DNA of 64,000 nt, from assembly GCA_964605145.1 (NCBI GenBank), contig CAZSBG010000004.1, positions 52,612 through 116,611 on the forward strand. The letters run 5' to 3'. Of this stretch, positions 40,736 to 49,863 are shown in pieces (within the stretch, counting starts at the first letter, position 1; each line of letters opens with the position of its first letter). The position numbers were made by a program, and so were the translations under genes. The DNA comes from CAZSBG01 sp964605145. Its GTDB lineage: Bacteria > Zhuqueibacterota > Zhuqueibacteria > Thermofontimicrobiales > Thermofontimicrobiaceae. The notes below the pieces were generated by a model, which had not been told where the DNA came from, ran no database searches, and saw only the letters and a list, made by a program, of their open reading frames with translations.

Positions 40736-41919
40736 AAATAACCTATTTCGATTGTATCGCCGGCGCCAGCGGAGATATGATTCTTGGCGCACTAATTGAT
40801 GCCGGTTTACCTGAAAATGTCTTACGGGAGCAATTGGCGGGTCTTCACATAAATGAATTCGAGTTGAATGTTCACCGCGTCCAAAAGCGTGGTTTTGGCG
40901 CCATAAAAGTGGACGTCCGCATTACGGATGAAAAGACCGAGCGGCATCTGTCAGAGATCAATCGAATTGTGATTGAAAGTGAGCTGCCGCGTTCCATCAA
41001 ACAAAGAGCGGTGAAAATTTTTAACCGTTTGGGACAGGTGGAGGCACATATTCATGGGACAAGTCCTGAAAAAGTTCACTTGCACGAACTTGGCGGCGTG
41101 GATACCATTGTGGATGTTGTGGGGGCGCTCATTGGATTCGAATATCTTGGGATTGATGATGCAGTTTGCTCTCCGATTCCCGTGGGCAGAGGATTTATCC
41201 GCGGTGCGCATGGTCAAATTCCGCTGCCCGGCCCGGCGACCATTGCGCTGCTAAAAAGTGTGCCCATTGTGGGGACTGATATTGATCAGGAACTGGTTAC
41301 GCCGACCGGCGCTGTTTTGCTTACAGAATTATGCAGCGAATTTGGCCCGGTTTCGGCCATGACATTGAATGCAATCGGTTATGGCGCCGGCGGAAGAGAT
41401 TTGCAGATACCGAACATTTTACGTATTTTAATCGGCGAAAGTGAATCTCCGGGAACGGAAACCGTGGAGCAACTGATGATTCTGGAAACAAATATTGATG
41501 ATATGAATCCTGAATTATTTGATTATACTATGGAACGCCTGTTTCAGGCCGGCGCGCTGGATGTTTTCCTGCAGCCGGTTCACATGAAAAAAAATCGGCC
41601 GGGATTAGTGCTCTATGTCCTGGGTCGGCCGGATGATGTATCAGAATTAAGGAAAATTATTTTCAGAGAGACAACCACCCTGGGTATTCGGGAGCGCACA
41701 GAGACTCGTCGTGCCCTGCCCAGACATGAATATGATATTGAAACAGAATTTGGTGCAATTCAGATCAAGGCGGCGGAATACGAACCCGGGAAATTCAAAT
41801 TCATCCCGGAATATGACGATTGCCGCGTGGCAGCATACAGAAACAGGGTCCCGTTGCAGGAAGTGTATCGGGCAGCCGTAACTTCCGCAGAAAAGAAAAT
41901 CAATAAAAATTTTGAATAA
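40732..41919 (+). CDS. larC: Nickel-pincer cofactor nickel insertase LarC
   Basis: 395 residues with an ATGA overlap with larB. The N-terminus (YFDCIAGASGDMILGALIDAG) and the HLHELGGVDTIVDVVG block are typical of LarC. It inserts nickel into the pincer ligand using CTP. In Lactobacillus plantarum larC is split and joined by a frameshift; here it is one continuous frame. No larA lies in the window, so the client enzyme must be elsewhere. Confidence 0.95.
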   Translation: MKITYFDCIAGASGDMILGALIDAGLPENVLREQLAGLHINEFELNVHRVQKRGFGAIKVDVRITDEKTERHLSEINRIVIESELPRSIKQRAVKIFNRLGQVEAHIHGTSPEKVHLHELGGVDTIVDVVGALIGFEYLGIDDAVCSPIPVGRGFIRGAHGQIPLPGPATIALLKSVPIVGTDIDQELVTPTGAVLLTELCSEFGPVSAMTLNAIGYGAGGRDLQIPNILRILIGESESPGTETVEQLMILETNIDDMNPELFDYTMERLFQAGALDVFLQPVHMKKNRPGLVLYVLGRPDDVSELRKIIFRETTTLGIRERTETRRALPRHEYDIETEFGAIQIKAAEYEPGKFKFIPEYDDCRVAAYRNRVPLQEVYRAAVTSAEKKINKNFE

Positions 41920-41928
41920 TTCATCCGT

Positions 41929-42930
41929 TTATTTGAGTAATTCCGAGCTGATAAATTCAGCGGCGTTTATGCCGGAAAGCGCAGCACTTTCAATACGATT
42001 TCCGGTGAATCCATCTCCTGCCAAAATCATCGGTCCCGGTTGGGAAATGTAAAGAAAAGGTTCCCCAAAAGTCTGGAACGGTTGACTATATTTCCAGCGG
42101 TGAATCTGGTAATCCGCAATATCCTGCCCAATCCACGAGCCACATGATTGCAGCATCGTGTTCAAAATTTTATCGTTTTCCCAATCCCAGCTTTGCATTG
42201 AAAATTCCGGGCCGGTATGAATAGTAATCGCATTGCCATTCGGAGAAATACCTTTCACTGTATTATCTGCGATCCAGGAGATCGGTTCGCCATCCATCCA
42301 GACGCCGCCCGGCGCCGGTATGTTGCTTTTATTTTTCAGAAGTATCAATCCAGCGATGCATCGATGGGAGGTTACATTAATCAGACGGTTGGTAGTTTGT
42401 TCGTCTGGCACAATACCGGAATTATCAAATAATTCCAGAATTTGAGGGATTGGAGCAGTCAAAACGAGCAGATCCCCGGAAAAAGATTCGCTTTTCTCTG
42501 TATTTACATGCCACTGATTCGATTCCCGAACAAAACTGGTGACGCGCATTGACGTATGCACATTCAAGTTGGCGGATAAATGTTTGGCAATATCGCGATT
42601 ACTGTTTCTGCCTCGATAAAATAGTGTGCCGGTTTTCCTGGCTTTAGTTTTATCGAGAATGAATCCGTCACTCCACTTTTCAATAATGTGTCTGGCTTGC
42701 CATCGGTTCACCCAATCTCTGAAAAGCGGATGGTTGACGGTAAAAAACTGAGCGCCGTAATCAAAAACACCTTCGCCAAAGGTTTCATTCTTAATTCGAC
42801 GGGTGGCTAAGCGTCCGCCAATCCCTCGCCCCTTATCTAAAATTATTGTTTTGAATCCTTTGTTCTCTAAAATATTTGCGGCCATTAAACCGGACATCCC
42901 GCCACCGATTATAATGCATTGTGTGTCCAT
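41929..42930 (-). CDS. Renalase-like FAD-dependent oxidoreductase
   Basis: 333 residues. The dinucleotide-binding motif is IIIGGGMSGLMAANIL at the N-terminus, followed by LDKGRGIGGRLATRR, typical of renalase-like amine oxidases. A C-terminal FAD block GPMILAGDGFTGNRIESAALSG is visible. The substrate is unknown. It lies just downstream of the LOV-phosphatase and photolyase genes on the same strand, spaced 21 bases from the former, so co-transcription is likely. Confidence 0.9.
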   Translation of the reverse strand: MDTQCIIIGGGMSGLMAANILENKGFKTIILDKGRGIGGRLATRRIKNETFGEGVFDYGAQFFTVNHPLFRDWVNRWQARHIIEKWSDGFILDKTKARKTGTLFYRGRNSNRDIAKHLSANLNVHTSMRVTSFVRESNQWHVNTEKSESFSGDLLVLTAPIPQILELFDNSGIVPDEQTTNRLINVTSHRCIAGLILLKNKSNIPAPGGVWMDGEPISWIADNTVKGISPNGNAITIHTGPEFSMQSWDWENDKILNTMLQSCGSWIGQDIADYQIHRWKYSQPFQTFGEPFLYISQPGPMILAGDGFTGNRIESAALSGINAAEFISSELLK

Positions 42931-42951
42931 TTTTATCGCTCCATATTTTCG

Positions 42952-44163
42952 TTAAGAAACCACTTCAAATCCAACCAGCGTGGCGTCATCATCATACGAA
43001 GATTTTCCACTGAATTGCAACCCGTATTGGTAAACTTGCTCCAGAAGTTGGTCAATGGGATGTTCTTTGTTTTTGTTCAATGCGTCCTCCAGTCCTGATA
43101 AATGCAGTAGTTCCCCGCGCTTGCTAAATGCCTCGATTATGGCATCAGTGTAGAGTACAATTTTATCTCCCGGGGAGAGCGTGATTTTTTTCTGTTCAAA
43201 TGCTGTGTGGTCATTTGGAAAAATGCCAACCAGTGTACCTTCGGTGATAAGCTGGGTGATTTCTCCGGTCTTTGCTGAAATCAGGTAACCCGGCGGGTGT
43301 CCTGCCTGACTGAAGCAAAGCTCACGGCTCTCCACATCGTAAATCAGATAAAACATGGAAATAAAGGTCCCGCTGGGCATTTGACCGAAAAGATTTTTGT
43401 TGGTTTTGCGAAGGACTTCCTCGGTTGAGAATTTGCCGGAAGAGATGTTCTTGAATGTAATCGATGTCATGAAAGAGAGGAGCGCTGCCGGGATCCCGTG
43501 TCCTGTTACATCAGCGATGAGCAGACCGAGTGATTTTTCCGATAATTTTACAATGTCGAAAAAATCGCCGCCAATGCGGGAAAACGGAACATATTTCGAT
43601 GCAAGAATGATTTGTGGGAATTCAGGAAACTCGCCCGGCAACAGAAATTCCTGGGCTATCTGTCCCTGTTCCAATTCTATGGTCATTTCGCGATGAAATT
43701 TTTCGAGCTCCTTATTGGCCCTGGTCAGTTCCTCTTTGGTTTCTTTCAATTCCGTTATGTCCGATTGGATTCCAACGAAATGAGTTGTTTCTCCCTGAGC
43801 GTTTTTGATTGGTGTAATGGAAAGCCGATTCCAGAAGGTTGTTCCATCTTTTCTGTAATTCAATAACTCCAACATTATTTCTTTATTATTCCGGATGGCC
43901 TCACCCAGGTGATGCAACGTGTTTTGATTTGTTTCCTCTCCCTGCAAAAAACGGCAGTTTTTTCCAAGAATTTCCTCTTTGGAATACCCGGTCAGGCGCA
44001 CAAAACCATCGTTGACGAAAATGATTGGATTATGCGGTTGCCGTGCGTCTGTAATGACAAATCCTTCAGCAGACGCATTGGTGGCTTCCTCGATTAATTG
44101 GTATGTTTCAATTTTATCAGTTTGTTTTTTTATATTCAAGAGGCGTTCCTTATTTTTAAGCAT
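42952..44163 (-). CDS. LOV-domain SpoIIE/PP2C-type phosphatase
   Basis: 403 residues. A PAS domain covers about residues 20-145. It carries GKNCRFLQG (Cys at residue 70), the signature of flavin-binding LOV domains whose Cys forms a light-driven adduct. A short coiled coil follows (LKETKEELTRANKELEKF). The rest is a SpoIIE-type PP2C phosphatase with FSRIGGDFFDIV and LLIADVTGHGIPAALLS, holding metal-binding Asp residues. Such proteins usually dephosphorylate anti-sigma-factor antagonists, so this may be a blue-light switch for a general stress response. The neighbouring photolyase supports a light role; the partner is not in view. Confidence 0.9.
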   Translation of the reverse strand: MLKNKERLLNIKKQTDKIETYQLIEEATNASAEGFVITDARQPHNPIIFVNDGFVRLTGYSKEEILGKNCRFLQGEETNQNTLHHLGEAIRNNKEIMLELLNYRKDGTTFWNRLSITPIKNAQGETTHFVGIQSDITELKETKEELTRANKELEKFHREMTIELEQGQIAQEFLLPGEFPEFPQIILASKYVPFSRIGGDFFDIVKLSEKSLGLLIADVTGHGIPAALLSFMTSITFKNISSGKFSTEEVLRKTNKNLFGQMPSGTFISMFYLIYDVESRELCFSQAGHPPGYLISAKTGEITQLITEGTLVGIFPNDHTAFEQKKITLSPGDKIVLYTDAIIEAFSKRGELLHLSGLEDALNKNKEHPIDQLLEQVYQYGLQFSGKSSYDDDATLVGFEVVS

Positions 44164-44226
44164 TCGATAGTGAATTCGCGTTAAAAAAATTGACTCGTAT
44201 CAAAAAAAATATTTGAAATTCAAAAT

Positions 44227-45771
44227 TTATATCTCTTCAATATTAGCGAGATATGATTCAGCCTGACTCAAAATGTTCTTTCGGTCATCCTCGGAAAACC
44301 GATCCAATACCCGGTACATCATGCCAATGCGCGGATTATCGGCCAATTTATCACGATGCCGATGATAAAAATGCCAGTAGAGACTGTTGAACGGGCATGC
44401 CTTTTCTCCAAATTTTTTGGCGCGGTCATAAAAACAATCACTGCAATAGTCGCTCATTTTGTGAATATAATTGGCGGTCGAGTTGTACGGTTTGGTGGCC
44501 ATCAGTCCACCATCAGCGAACTGGCTCATGCCGCGCGTGTTCGTGATTTCGACCCATTCAATGGCATCGATGTATACGCCGAGGTACCAGGCATCCACTT
44601 CATCCGGGTGTATCCCTGCTAACTGGGCAAAACTCCCGGTGACCATCAATCGCTGAATGTGATGCGCGTAAGCATATTTCAAGGATTGACCGATAGCATA
44701 TTTCATACATAGCATGTTTGTTTCACCACTCCAGTAATAATGGGGTAATGGACGAGAATTATTGAAATAGTTCAACTTCTGATATTCAGGCATGTGCGCC
44801 CAGTAAATTCCGCGTACATATTCGCGCCAGCCCAGGATTTGTCTCACAAATCCCTCGAGCTGATTCATCGCAATCCTGTCCGGATTGTTTCCACTTGCGC
44901 GTATGGCTGCATTAATCACTTCTAATGGATGTAGCATTTTTGTGTTCAAAGCAAATGAAATCCGCGAATGGAACAACGACCAGTATGACCTTGCCATGGC
45001 ATCCTGATAGGTGCCAAACCAGGGGAGTGCATTTTCCACGAAAAAATTCAGGGCTTCAACCGCCTGCTCCCGGTCGATGGGCCACAAAAGCGTTTCATTT
45101 TCTATGTAACCGAATGTTTTCACTTTCTTGCGATGTATAAGTTTTTTTATTTCCGAAATATCATTATGAAATACAATTGGCTCCGGCACAGGCGCCTGCC
45201 CATCGTACCTCCGGCGATTCTCCACATCGAAATTCCATTTTCCGCCCAATGGTTTTTCGCCATCCATCAGAATTTTATATCGCTTTCTCATCATTCGGTA
45301 AAATGATTCCATCAAGTATTGCTTTTTATCCTTGAAGTGTGTTTGCACATCTTCTCTGCCAGTGAGAAAGTGTTCGCTGTCCACGGCTGTCCAGGAAATC
45401 GAAAGAGAGTTACAAAATGTCTTGAGCTGCTGGTCGAGGCGGTATTCGTCCGGCAGTTGATACTCAAAATGTGTGATGGCATATTTTTCTATCAAAAACT
45501 GAATGTTGGCGGAAAAGGTCTGGCGATTGTCCGGGTCATCGAGATGAAAATAATGGACAGTGTTTCCGCGTGACTGAAGTTGATCAGCAAAATTCCGCAT
45601 GGCTGCGAAGAATGCCAGAACCTTTTGAATATGATGAACTACGTAGTCAGTTTCCTGCCCCACTTCCATCATCACATAAATGACATTCGGATCAGTTTTC
45701 TTGAACCACGAATGTTTTGAATTGAGTTGATCCCCCAAAATGAGCCGGAGTGTTTTTTGAGTTTCTTTCAT
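44227..45771 (-). CDS. FeS-type photolyase/cryptochrome (PhrB-like)
   Basis: 514 residues. I chose the ATG at 45771 because AAAGGA precedes it by four bases and the protein from there (TLRLILGDQLN) starts like the family; the 27 residues upstream look like non-coding AT-rich sequence. The C-terminal half holds EGFVRQILGWREYVRGIYW and TNTRGMSQFADGG. Four cysteines fit the 4Fe-4S cluster of PhrB: NMLCMKY, YCSDC and KACPFNSLYWHF. The family repairs (6-4) photoproducts or acts as a light sensor. Confidence 0.93.
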   Translation of the reverse strand: MKETQKTLRLILGDQLNSKHSWFKKTDPNVIYVMMEVGQETDYVVHHIQKVLAFFAAMRNFADQLQSRGNTVHYFHLDDPDNRQTFSANIQFLIEKYAITHFEYQLPDEYRLDQQLKTFCNSLSISWTAVDSEHFLTGREDVQTHFKDKKQYLMESFYRMMRKRYKILMDGEKPLGGKWNFDVENRRRYDGQAPVPEPIVFHNDISEIKKLIHRKKVKTFGYIENETLLWPIDREQAVEALNFFVENALPWFGTYQDAMARSYWSLFHSRISFALNTKMLHPLEVINAAIRASGNNPDRIAMNQLEGFVRQILGWREYVRGIYWAHMPEYQKLNYFNNSRPLPHYYWSGETNMLCMKYAIGQSLKYAYAHHIQRLMVTGSFAQLAGIHPDEVDAWYLGVYIDAIEWVEITNTRGMSQFADGGLMATKPYNSTANYIHKMSDYCSDCFYDRAKKFGEKACPFNSLYWHFYHRHRDKLADNPRIGMMYRVLDRFSEDDRKNILSQAESYLANIEEI

Positions 45772-46157
45772 TTTTCCTTTATTGAAAAGATGAATTGATT
45801 GAGCGTTATGAGCGATAATAAATAATATACAATTTTTCTGATTAAAAGTCAAGGTATTAATTGTTCATTGCCTTGTAGGAAATTTTAAATGAGGTGAAAA
45901 GCCGGCACGAATAATAATTAATGTATTCAGAAAAATTAATCAGTCAAAATAATTTCAAAGATCATGTTGAACAAAAAATAGAGCATTTAAAGTATAAATA
46001 TGAGCGATATGATCGAAATAATCTGGTCCTCACTTCATTAATCAAGTTGATGAAAAAATTATTAAGCCAATTTAAAAAGTGGCCGATAATGATAGTGTTG
46101 TTAGAAAATTATCTCCGTGTGTACTCCTGTTTTAAGATTAATACGAAAAAGTAATTG
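45772..46157. other. AT-rich intergenic region between divergent genes
   Basis: About 385 AT-rich bases separating the photolyase and the YbhN-like gene. Apart from one doubtful short frame (separate entry) I see no gene or RNA here; promoters for both flanking genes are expected. Confidence 0.4.
45921..46154 (+). CDS. Doubtful small ORF upstream of the YbhN-like gene
   Basis: 77 residues, rich in Lys, Asn and Tyr, with no ribosome site before its ATG and no recognisable motif. It ends just before the next gene. It may be chance open frame in AT-rich DNA. Confidence 0.2.
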   Translation: MYSEKLISQNNFKDHVEQKIEHLKYKYERYDRNNLVLTSLIKLMKKLLSQFKKWPIMIVLLENYLRVYSCFKINTKK

Positions 46158-47249
46158 ATGAAAGACAAATTTAATCTGAATATCCATTCTTTAAATTTTG
46201 AAAAAATATTTCGCCGGTTGATTTTTATTATCCCAATTGGTGTAATCATAAATGTTATTTTCTCGTATACTGCTTCAAAGCAAATATTTTTTCCCTCTCT
46301 GATCAACTTTTCAATTGGATACCTGGGGCTGGCGATTGTTCTCGCAATCATCCCGTGGATGACTCATGCGCTGCGCCTGGTGATTTGGTCTAAATTTTTA
46401 GATTCCAATATTTCATTCAAAAGGATTTTTTCGATTGTACTGGGCAATGAACTTGGTGCGGCAATCAGTCCCACGGCTATTGGCGGCGCGCCGGTGAAAG
46501 TCGGGATGCTCATACAGCATGGCATGAAACCCGGAAACGCGGTGTCCCTGACAACACTGGGAAGCATAGAAGACCACTTGTTCACCATTTTTGCCGTGCC
46601 CATCGCACTATCCATTTCTCAGTCCTGGAAATTGCCGGTTTTCCAGCGCATATTTTTAAAATTCTACAATCCGACAGTTGGAATGGTCGCGACGGCTGTT
46701 TTTATTTTTTTTGTGTTTAGAATTCAATCAAAACAACACCCTTTACGCCTTCAATCGAAAAAACAAACATGGCCGGGAATAGTAAGCCAGAAGGTGCGAA
46801 TATTTTGGAACGACTTTAAATTGATATTCGAATTAATATATCGCCGTGGTAAAATTCGTTTTCTCTTTAGCATGGTATTGACCACTATTCAATGGATTTG
46901 CCGATATTCTGTGATCAGCGCATTACTGGCCGGGCTCGGCGTTTCAGTAGATCCTGTTCGATTTTTTGTGTTGCAGTGGCTGGTCTTTACACTAATGGCA
47001 TTCGTTCCCACACCGGGTGCAACAGCCGGCGCTGAGACCGCGTTTTATTTGATTTATAAATCCTTCTGCCCGGTTGAAATTATTGGCCTGGTGACCACAG
47101 GTTGGCGATTCCTGACATTTTATTTCCTGCTGATTCTGGGAATCATTCTTTTTGTCCTTCTTAACCTGCCGAAAAAGGAAATCCGAAAACGCTGGTACGC
47201 ATTCAACAAAATTCACAGTACGCCGTTCCCCATGCAGTCGAAAATCTGA
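46158..47249 (+). CDS. YbhN/LPG synthase-like (UPF0104) membrane protein
   Basis: 363 residues with about eight membrane segments. ATG 46158 is preferred to the TTG three bases upstream. Family blocks include WMTHALRLVIWSKFL, GAAISPTAIGGAPVKVGML and FVPTPGATAGAETAFYLIY. Related domains flip or synthesise lysyl-phosphatidylglycerol, but this protein lacks the catalytic aminoacyl domain, so a lipid-transport role is more likely. Confidence 0.85.
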   Translation: MKDKFNLNIHSLNFEKIFRRLIFIIPIGVIINVIFSYTASKQIFFPSLINFSIGYLGLAIVLAIIPWMTHALRLVIWSKFLDSNISFKRIFSIVLGNELGAAISPTAIGGAPVKVGMLIQHGMKPGNAVSLTTLGSIEDHLFTIFAVPIALSISQSWKLPVFQRIFLKFYNPTVGMVATAVFIFFVFRIQSKQHPLRLQSKKQTWPGIVSQKVRIFWNDFKLIFELIYRRGKIRFLFSMVLTTIQWICRYSVISALLAGLGVSVDPVRFFVLQWLVFTLMAFVPTPGATAGAETAFYLIYKSFCPVEIIGLVTTGWRFLTFYFLLILGIILFVLLNLPKKEIRKRWYAFNKIHSTPFPMQSKI

Positions 47250-47263
47250 GTGAATTCCAGAGA

Positions 47264-47614
47264 CTACAAAATATTTTCTATTTTTTCCGCCGGTCTCGCT
47301 AAAACGACTTTATTGTTGTGGATTACAATCGGACGCTGCAATAACTTCGGGTGCTTTGCTGCAATCGAGGCAAATTCCTCAATGGTTAAGTCCCTGCCTT
47401 TCAACTCCAGTGTTTTAAATTCTTTTTCATTTGACCTGATGAACTCCTTCAGCGGCTGCCCTGATTTTTTGATGTGCCCGGCAAGTTCTTCTGCATCGAT
47501 GGGAGATTGCAGGTAATTAAAAATTTCAGGCTCAATTCCCTTGTCCTTCAGAAATTTTAATCCTTCCCTGCTTTTTCGACATCGGGGATTGTGCCAGATT
47601 TTTGTGTTTGCCAT
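47264..47614 (-). CDS. ArsC-family (thioredoxin-fold) protein
   Basis: 116 residues. The motif HNPRCRKSREGL near the N-terminus carries the family cysteine. RPIVIHNNKVVLARP near the C-terminus carries a further conserved Arg. ArsC uses glutaredoxin to reduce arsenate; the close YffB and Spx relatives do not. No other ars gene is near, so arsenate reduction is uncertain. Confidence 0.88.
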   Translation of the reverse strand: MANTKIWHNPRCRKSREGLKFLKDKGIEPEIFNYLQSPIDAEELAGHIKKSGQPLKEFIRSNEKEFKTLELKGRDLTIEEFASIAAKHPKLLQRPIVIHNNKVVLARPAEKIENIL

Positions 47615-47750
47615 TAAAAGCTCCTTCTATTTGTAGTTTTTCATAAATCTAAAATCAATTTTATCATAGAATTGTTGTTAGAATAATTAATAATGTGCAT
47701 AATTTTTTCCAAAAAGTCAAGTGTATGATGATCGAAACATCAAGCGGATC

Positions 47751-47784
47751 ATGATTTTTTATCAGCAAGAAAGAAAAAAATCAT
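47751..47784. repeat. Short inverted repeat
   Basis: ATGATTTTTT (47751-47760) is matched by AAAAAAATCAT (47774-47784) across a 13-base loop. It could be an operator or simply an AT-rich chance hairpin. Confidence 0.3.
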
Positions 47785-47845
47785 TCTATGAGGTCGGATT
47801 GAACGTTTATTTACAGTCCTCTTTTCAATAGTTGTTTTTTTTCCC

Positions 47846-47874
47846 TTGACATTTATTAATTCTTAAGTTACATT
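47846..47874 (+). promoter_or_regulatory. Sigma-70-like promoter before the dynamin-like gene
   Basis: TTGACA at 47846-47851, a 17-base spacer and TACATT at 47869-47874, about 60 bases before the ATG at 47933. The -35 box is perfect and the -10 box partial. Confidence 0.45.
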
Positions 47875-47932
47875 TATAGGTATATGTCGGTACGAAACAA
47901 ATTAATGAAATTATATTTTCGGAGACGCATTC

Positions 47933-49675
47933 ATGTCGGATCAAATTCTCAGCCATGTATATCATAAATACAAATTCAGCCTGGAGGAATTTTTAAAAAC
48001 ACTGCATCAATTTACTATCGATACAAACGCGAGTGCATTTCAGCAGATTGTGAGCAATTTGCGGTCGAACATTAATGAACCCTTTTTATTTGTGGTGGTC
48101 GGGGAAGTCAAATCCGGGAAGAGCAGTTTTATCAATGCGTTGCTGGGAGAGGATATTTGCAAAGTGGATGCGGCGCCGTGCACAGATGTGGTGCAGGAAC
48201 TGGTCTACGCCGATGAAAAAACCGAGGTGAATCTCAGTCCGCATTTACGAAGAATTGGCCTGCCTGCGGACATTTTAAAAACCATTGCCATTGTGGATAC
48301 CCCGGGCACGAACACCATTATCAAACATCACCATGAAATTACCCAGAAATTTATCCCGAACGGAGATTTGGTTTTGTTCATTTTTCCCGCTAAAAATCCG
48401 CATACGCAATCTTCATGGGATTTGCTGGATTATGTCAGCGAGGAATGGCGCAAGCGGGTTGTTTTCATTTTGCAGCAGGCAGATTTGGCCAGGCCGGAAG
48501 AATTGACCACGAACATTGAAAAGGTAAAAGAGTACGCCATTAAACGCAATATTTCATCACCGAAGATTTTTTCCGCCTCTGCTGAATGGGAAAAGAACGG
48601 AGATGAACGAAGCGGTTTTGAAGATATCCGTCGCTTCATCCGCGAAACAATTACCGGGGGGCGGCACTTTCAATTGAAGCTCCAGTCAATTTTGGATACG
48701 GCAGGCAGCGTCATTGCCAAAGTCGATGACAGCATGGTTCAGCGGAAAAATCAGTTCGAGGGGGACAAGCTCATAGTTGAAAAAGTGAAGGCGCGGCTGG
48801 CTACTGGCGAACAGCAATCGACCTATGAGATTAAATCGCTGATCAATCGATTGGTGAACAACTACGAACGAATTTCCGATGAAGTGAAGATTGAATTCAC
48901 TGAAGGTCTATCGCTGGCCGTGTTATTCAAAAAGTCGTTCAATGCAATTTTCAATAAGGACCAATCCATGACGAACTGGATTAAAGAATTGCAGAAACGA
49001 TTTGAACGACGGCTCAACACAACTTTTGAAGAAATTGCCAGCGATGGTGCGCAACATTTTCTCGAAGGCATTCGTCAATTGCTCCAGGGGCTTCTTGAAG
49101 AGCTGAACCGAATTAAGTCCGGACAAAAAGGAAATGAGGAGCTTTATATTCGCATCGGGCAGCGCCGTCAGGAGGTTATCGATGATGTACGTCGCAAAGT
49201 GGCGGAGCTGTTGGAGCACAACTCATTTATCTATTCGCTGAAATCAGGGCCGGGGAGAATCGCGCCAACCATCATGGGCGGTGGAGTGCTGGCCATCATT
49301 GGAACAATCATTTTAACAGCGACCCATGGCGCGTTTTTCGATATCACCGGCGGATTGCTTACCAGTACCGGGCTTTTGCTGGCTGGCGGCATGCTGTTAT
49401 TCAAAAAAGGCAAAATAATCCGTGACTTTGAACGGGGGCTGGATGAAAGTAAAAAACAGTTTGAATCGGAATTGAATGAACGGCTCACCACCAAATTGAA
49501 GATCGTCTATGAAGACATTGACCGGAGCTTCATTGAATTTTATGAATATGTGCATCAGGAAGAAGAAAGATTGATTCCTCTGCTGGATCAGTTTCAGGAG
49601 ATTCAGGAAGATTGCTCCCGTTTGAGGAATATGGTGAATTCAATTTCTGATGAATCCGTTGGCGAAGCGAAATAG
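47933..49675 (+). CDS. Bacterial dynamin-like GTPase
   Basis: 580 residues. The G1 loop is GEVKSGKS at residues 57-64, the G3 motif is IVDTPGTN near residue 121, and LQQADLARPEEL around residue 180 may mark G4. A helical region follows. Near residues 440-490 lie two hydrophobic stretches (GGGVLAIIGTIILTATHGAF and TSTGLLLAGGMLLF) that should insert in the membrane. This layout fits bacterial dynamin-like proteins, which remodel or protect membranes; some act against phage. The type IIG restriction gene follows 188 bases later. Confidence 0.9.
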   Translation: MSDQILSHVYHKYKFSLEEFLKTLHQFTIDTNASAFQQIVSNLRSNINEPFLFVVVGEVKSGKSSFINALLGEDICKVDAAPCTDVVQELVYADEKTEVNLSPHLRRIGLPADILKTIAIVDTPGTNTIIKHHHEITQKFIPNGDLVLFIFPAKNPHTQSSWDLLDYVSEEWRKRVVFILQQADLARPEELTTNIEKVKEYAIKRNISSPKIFSASAEWEKNGDERSGFEDIRRFIRETITGGRHFQLKLQSILDTAGSVIAKVDDSMVQRKNQFEGDKLIVEKVKARLATGEQQSTYEIKSLINRLVNNYERISDEVKIEFTEGLSLAVLFKKSFNAIFNKDQSMTNWIKELQKRFERRLNTTFEEIASDGAQHFLEGIRQLLQGLLEELNRIKSGQKGNEELYIRIGQRRQEVIDDVRRKVAELLEHNSFIYSLKSGPGRIAPTIMGGGVLAIIGTIILTATHGAFFDITGGLLTSTGLLLAGGMLLFKKGKIIRDFERGLDESKKQFESELNERLTTKLKIVYEDIDRSFIEFYEYVHQEEERLIPLLDQFQEIQEDCSRLRNMVNSISDESVGEAK

Positions 49676-49863
49676 TTAAATTATGAATCAATTTTTTTAT
49701 TGAAATGTTCAAAAGAATTCTCTTTACGGATGTAATGCACTTGTTGGCCGTATTTAATTTACTCAAGAAAATAAACTAAATACATTTGATAATTTCAATA
49801 AATACTCTATTTGTAATATATTAATGAACCTCTTTTAAAATCACATCCAGGGATATTCTCTCA

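Larger units (their letters stand above)
47615..47932. other. Intergenic region before the dynamin-like gene
   Basis: About 318 AT-rich bases between divergent genes. It contains an inverted repeat and a probable promoter, listed separately. No gene or structured RNA is recognised. Confidence 0.4.

Noticed and set aside
45772..45852. N-terminal extension of the photolyase
   Set aside because: No ribosome site and no family similarity; the family start and an AAAGGA site lie at the internal ATG.
47264..47614. An arsenic-resistance operon
   Set aside because: Only an ArsC-like gene is present, without arsR, arsB or acr3 nearby.
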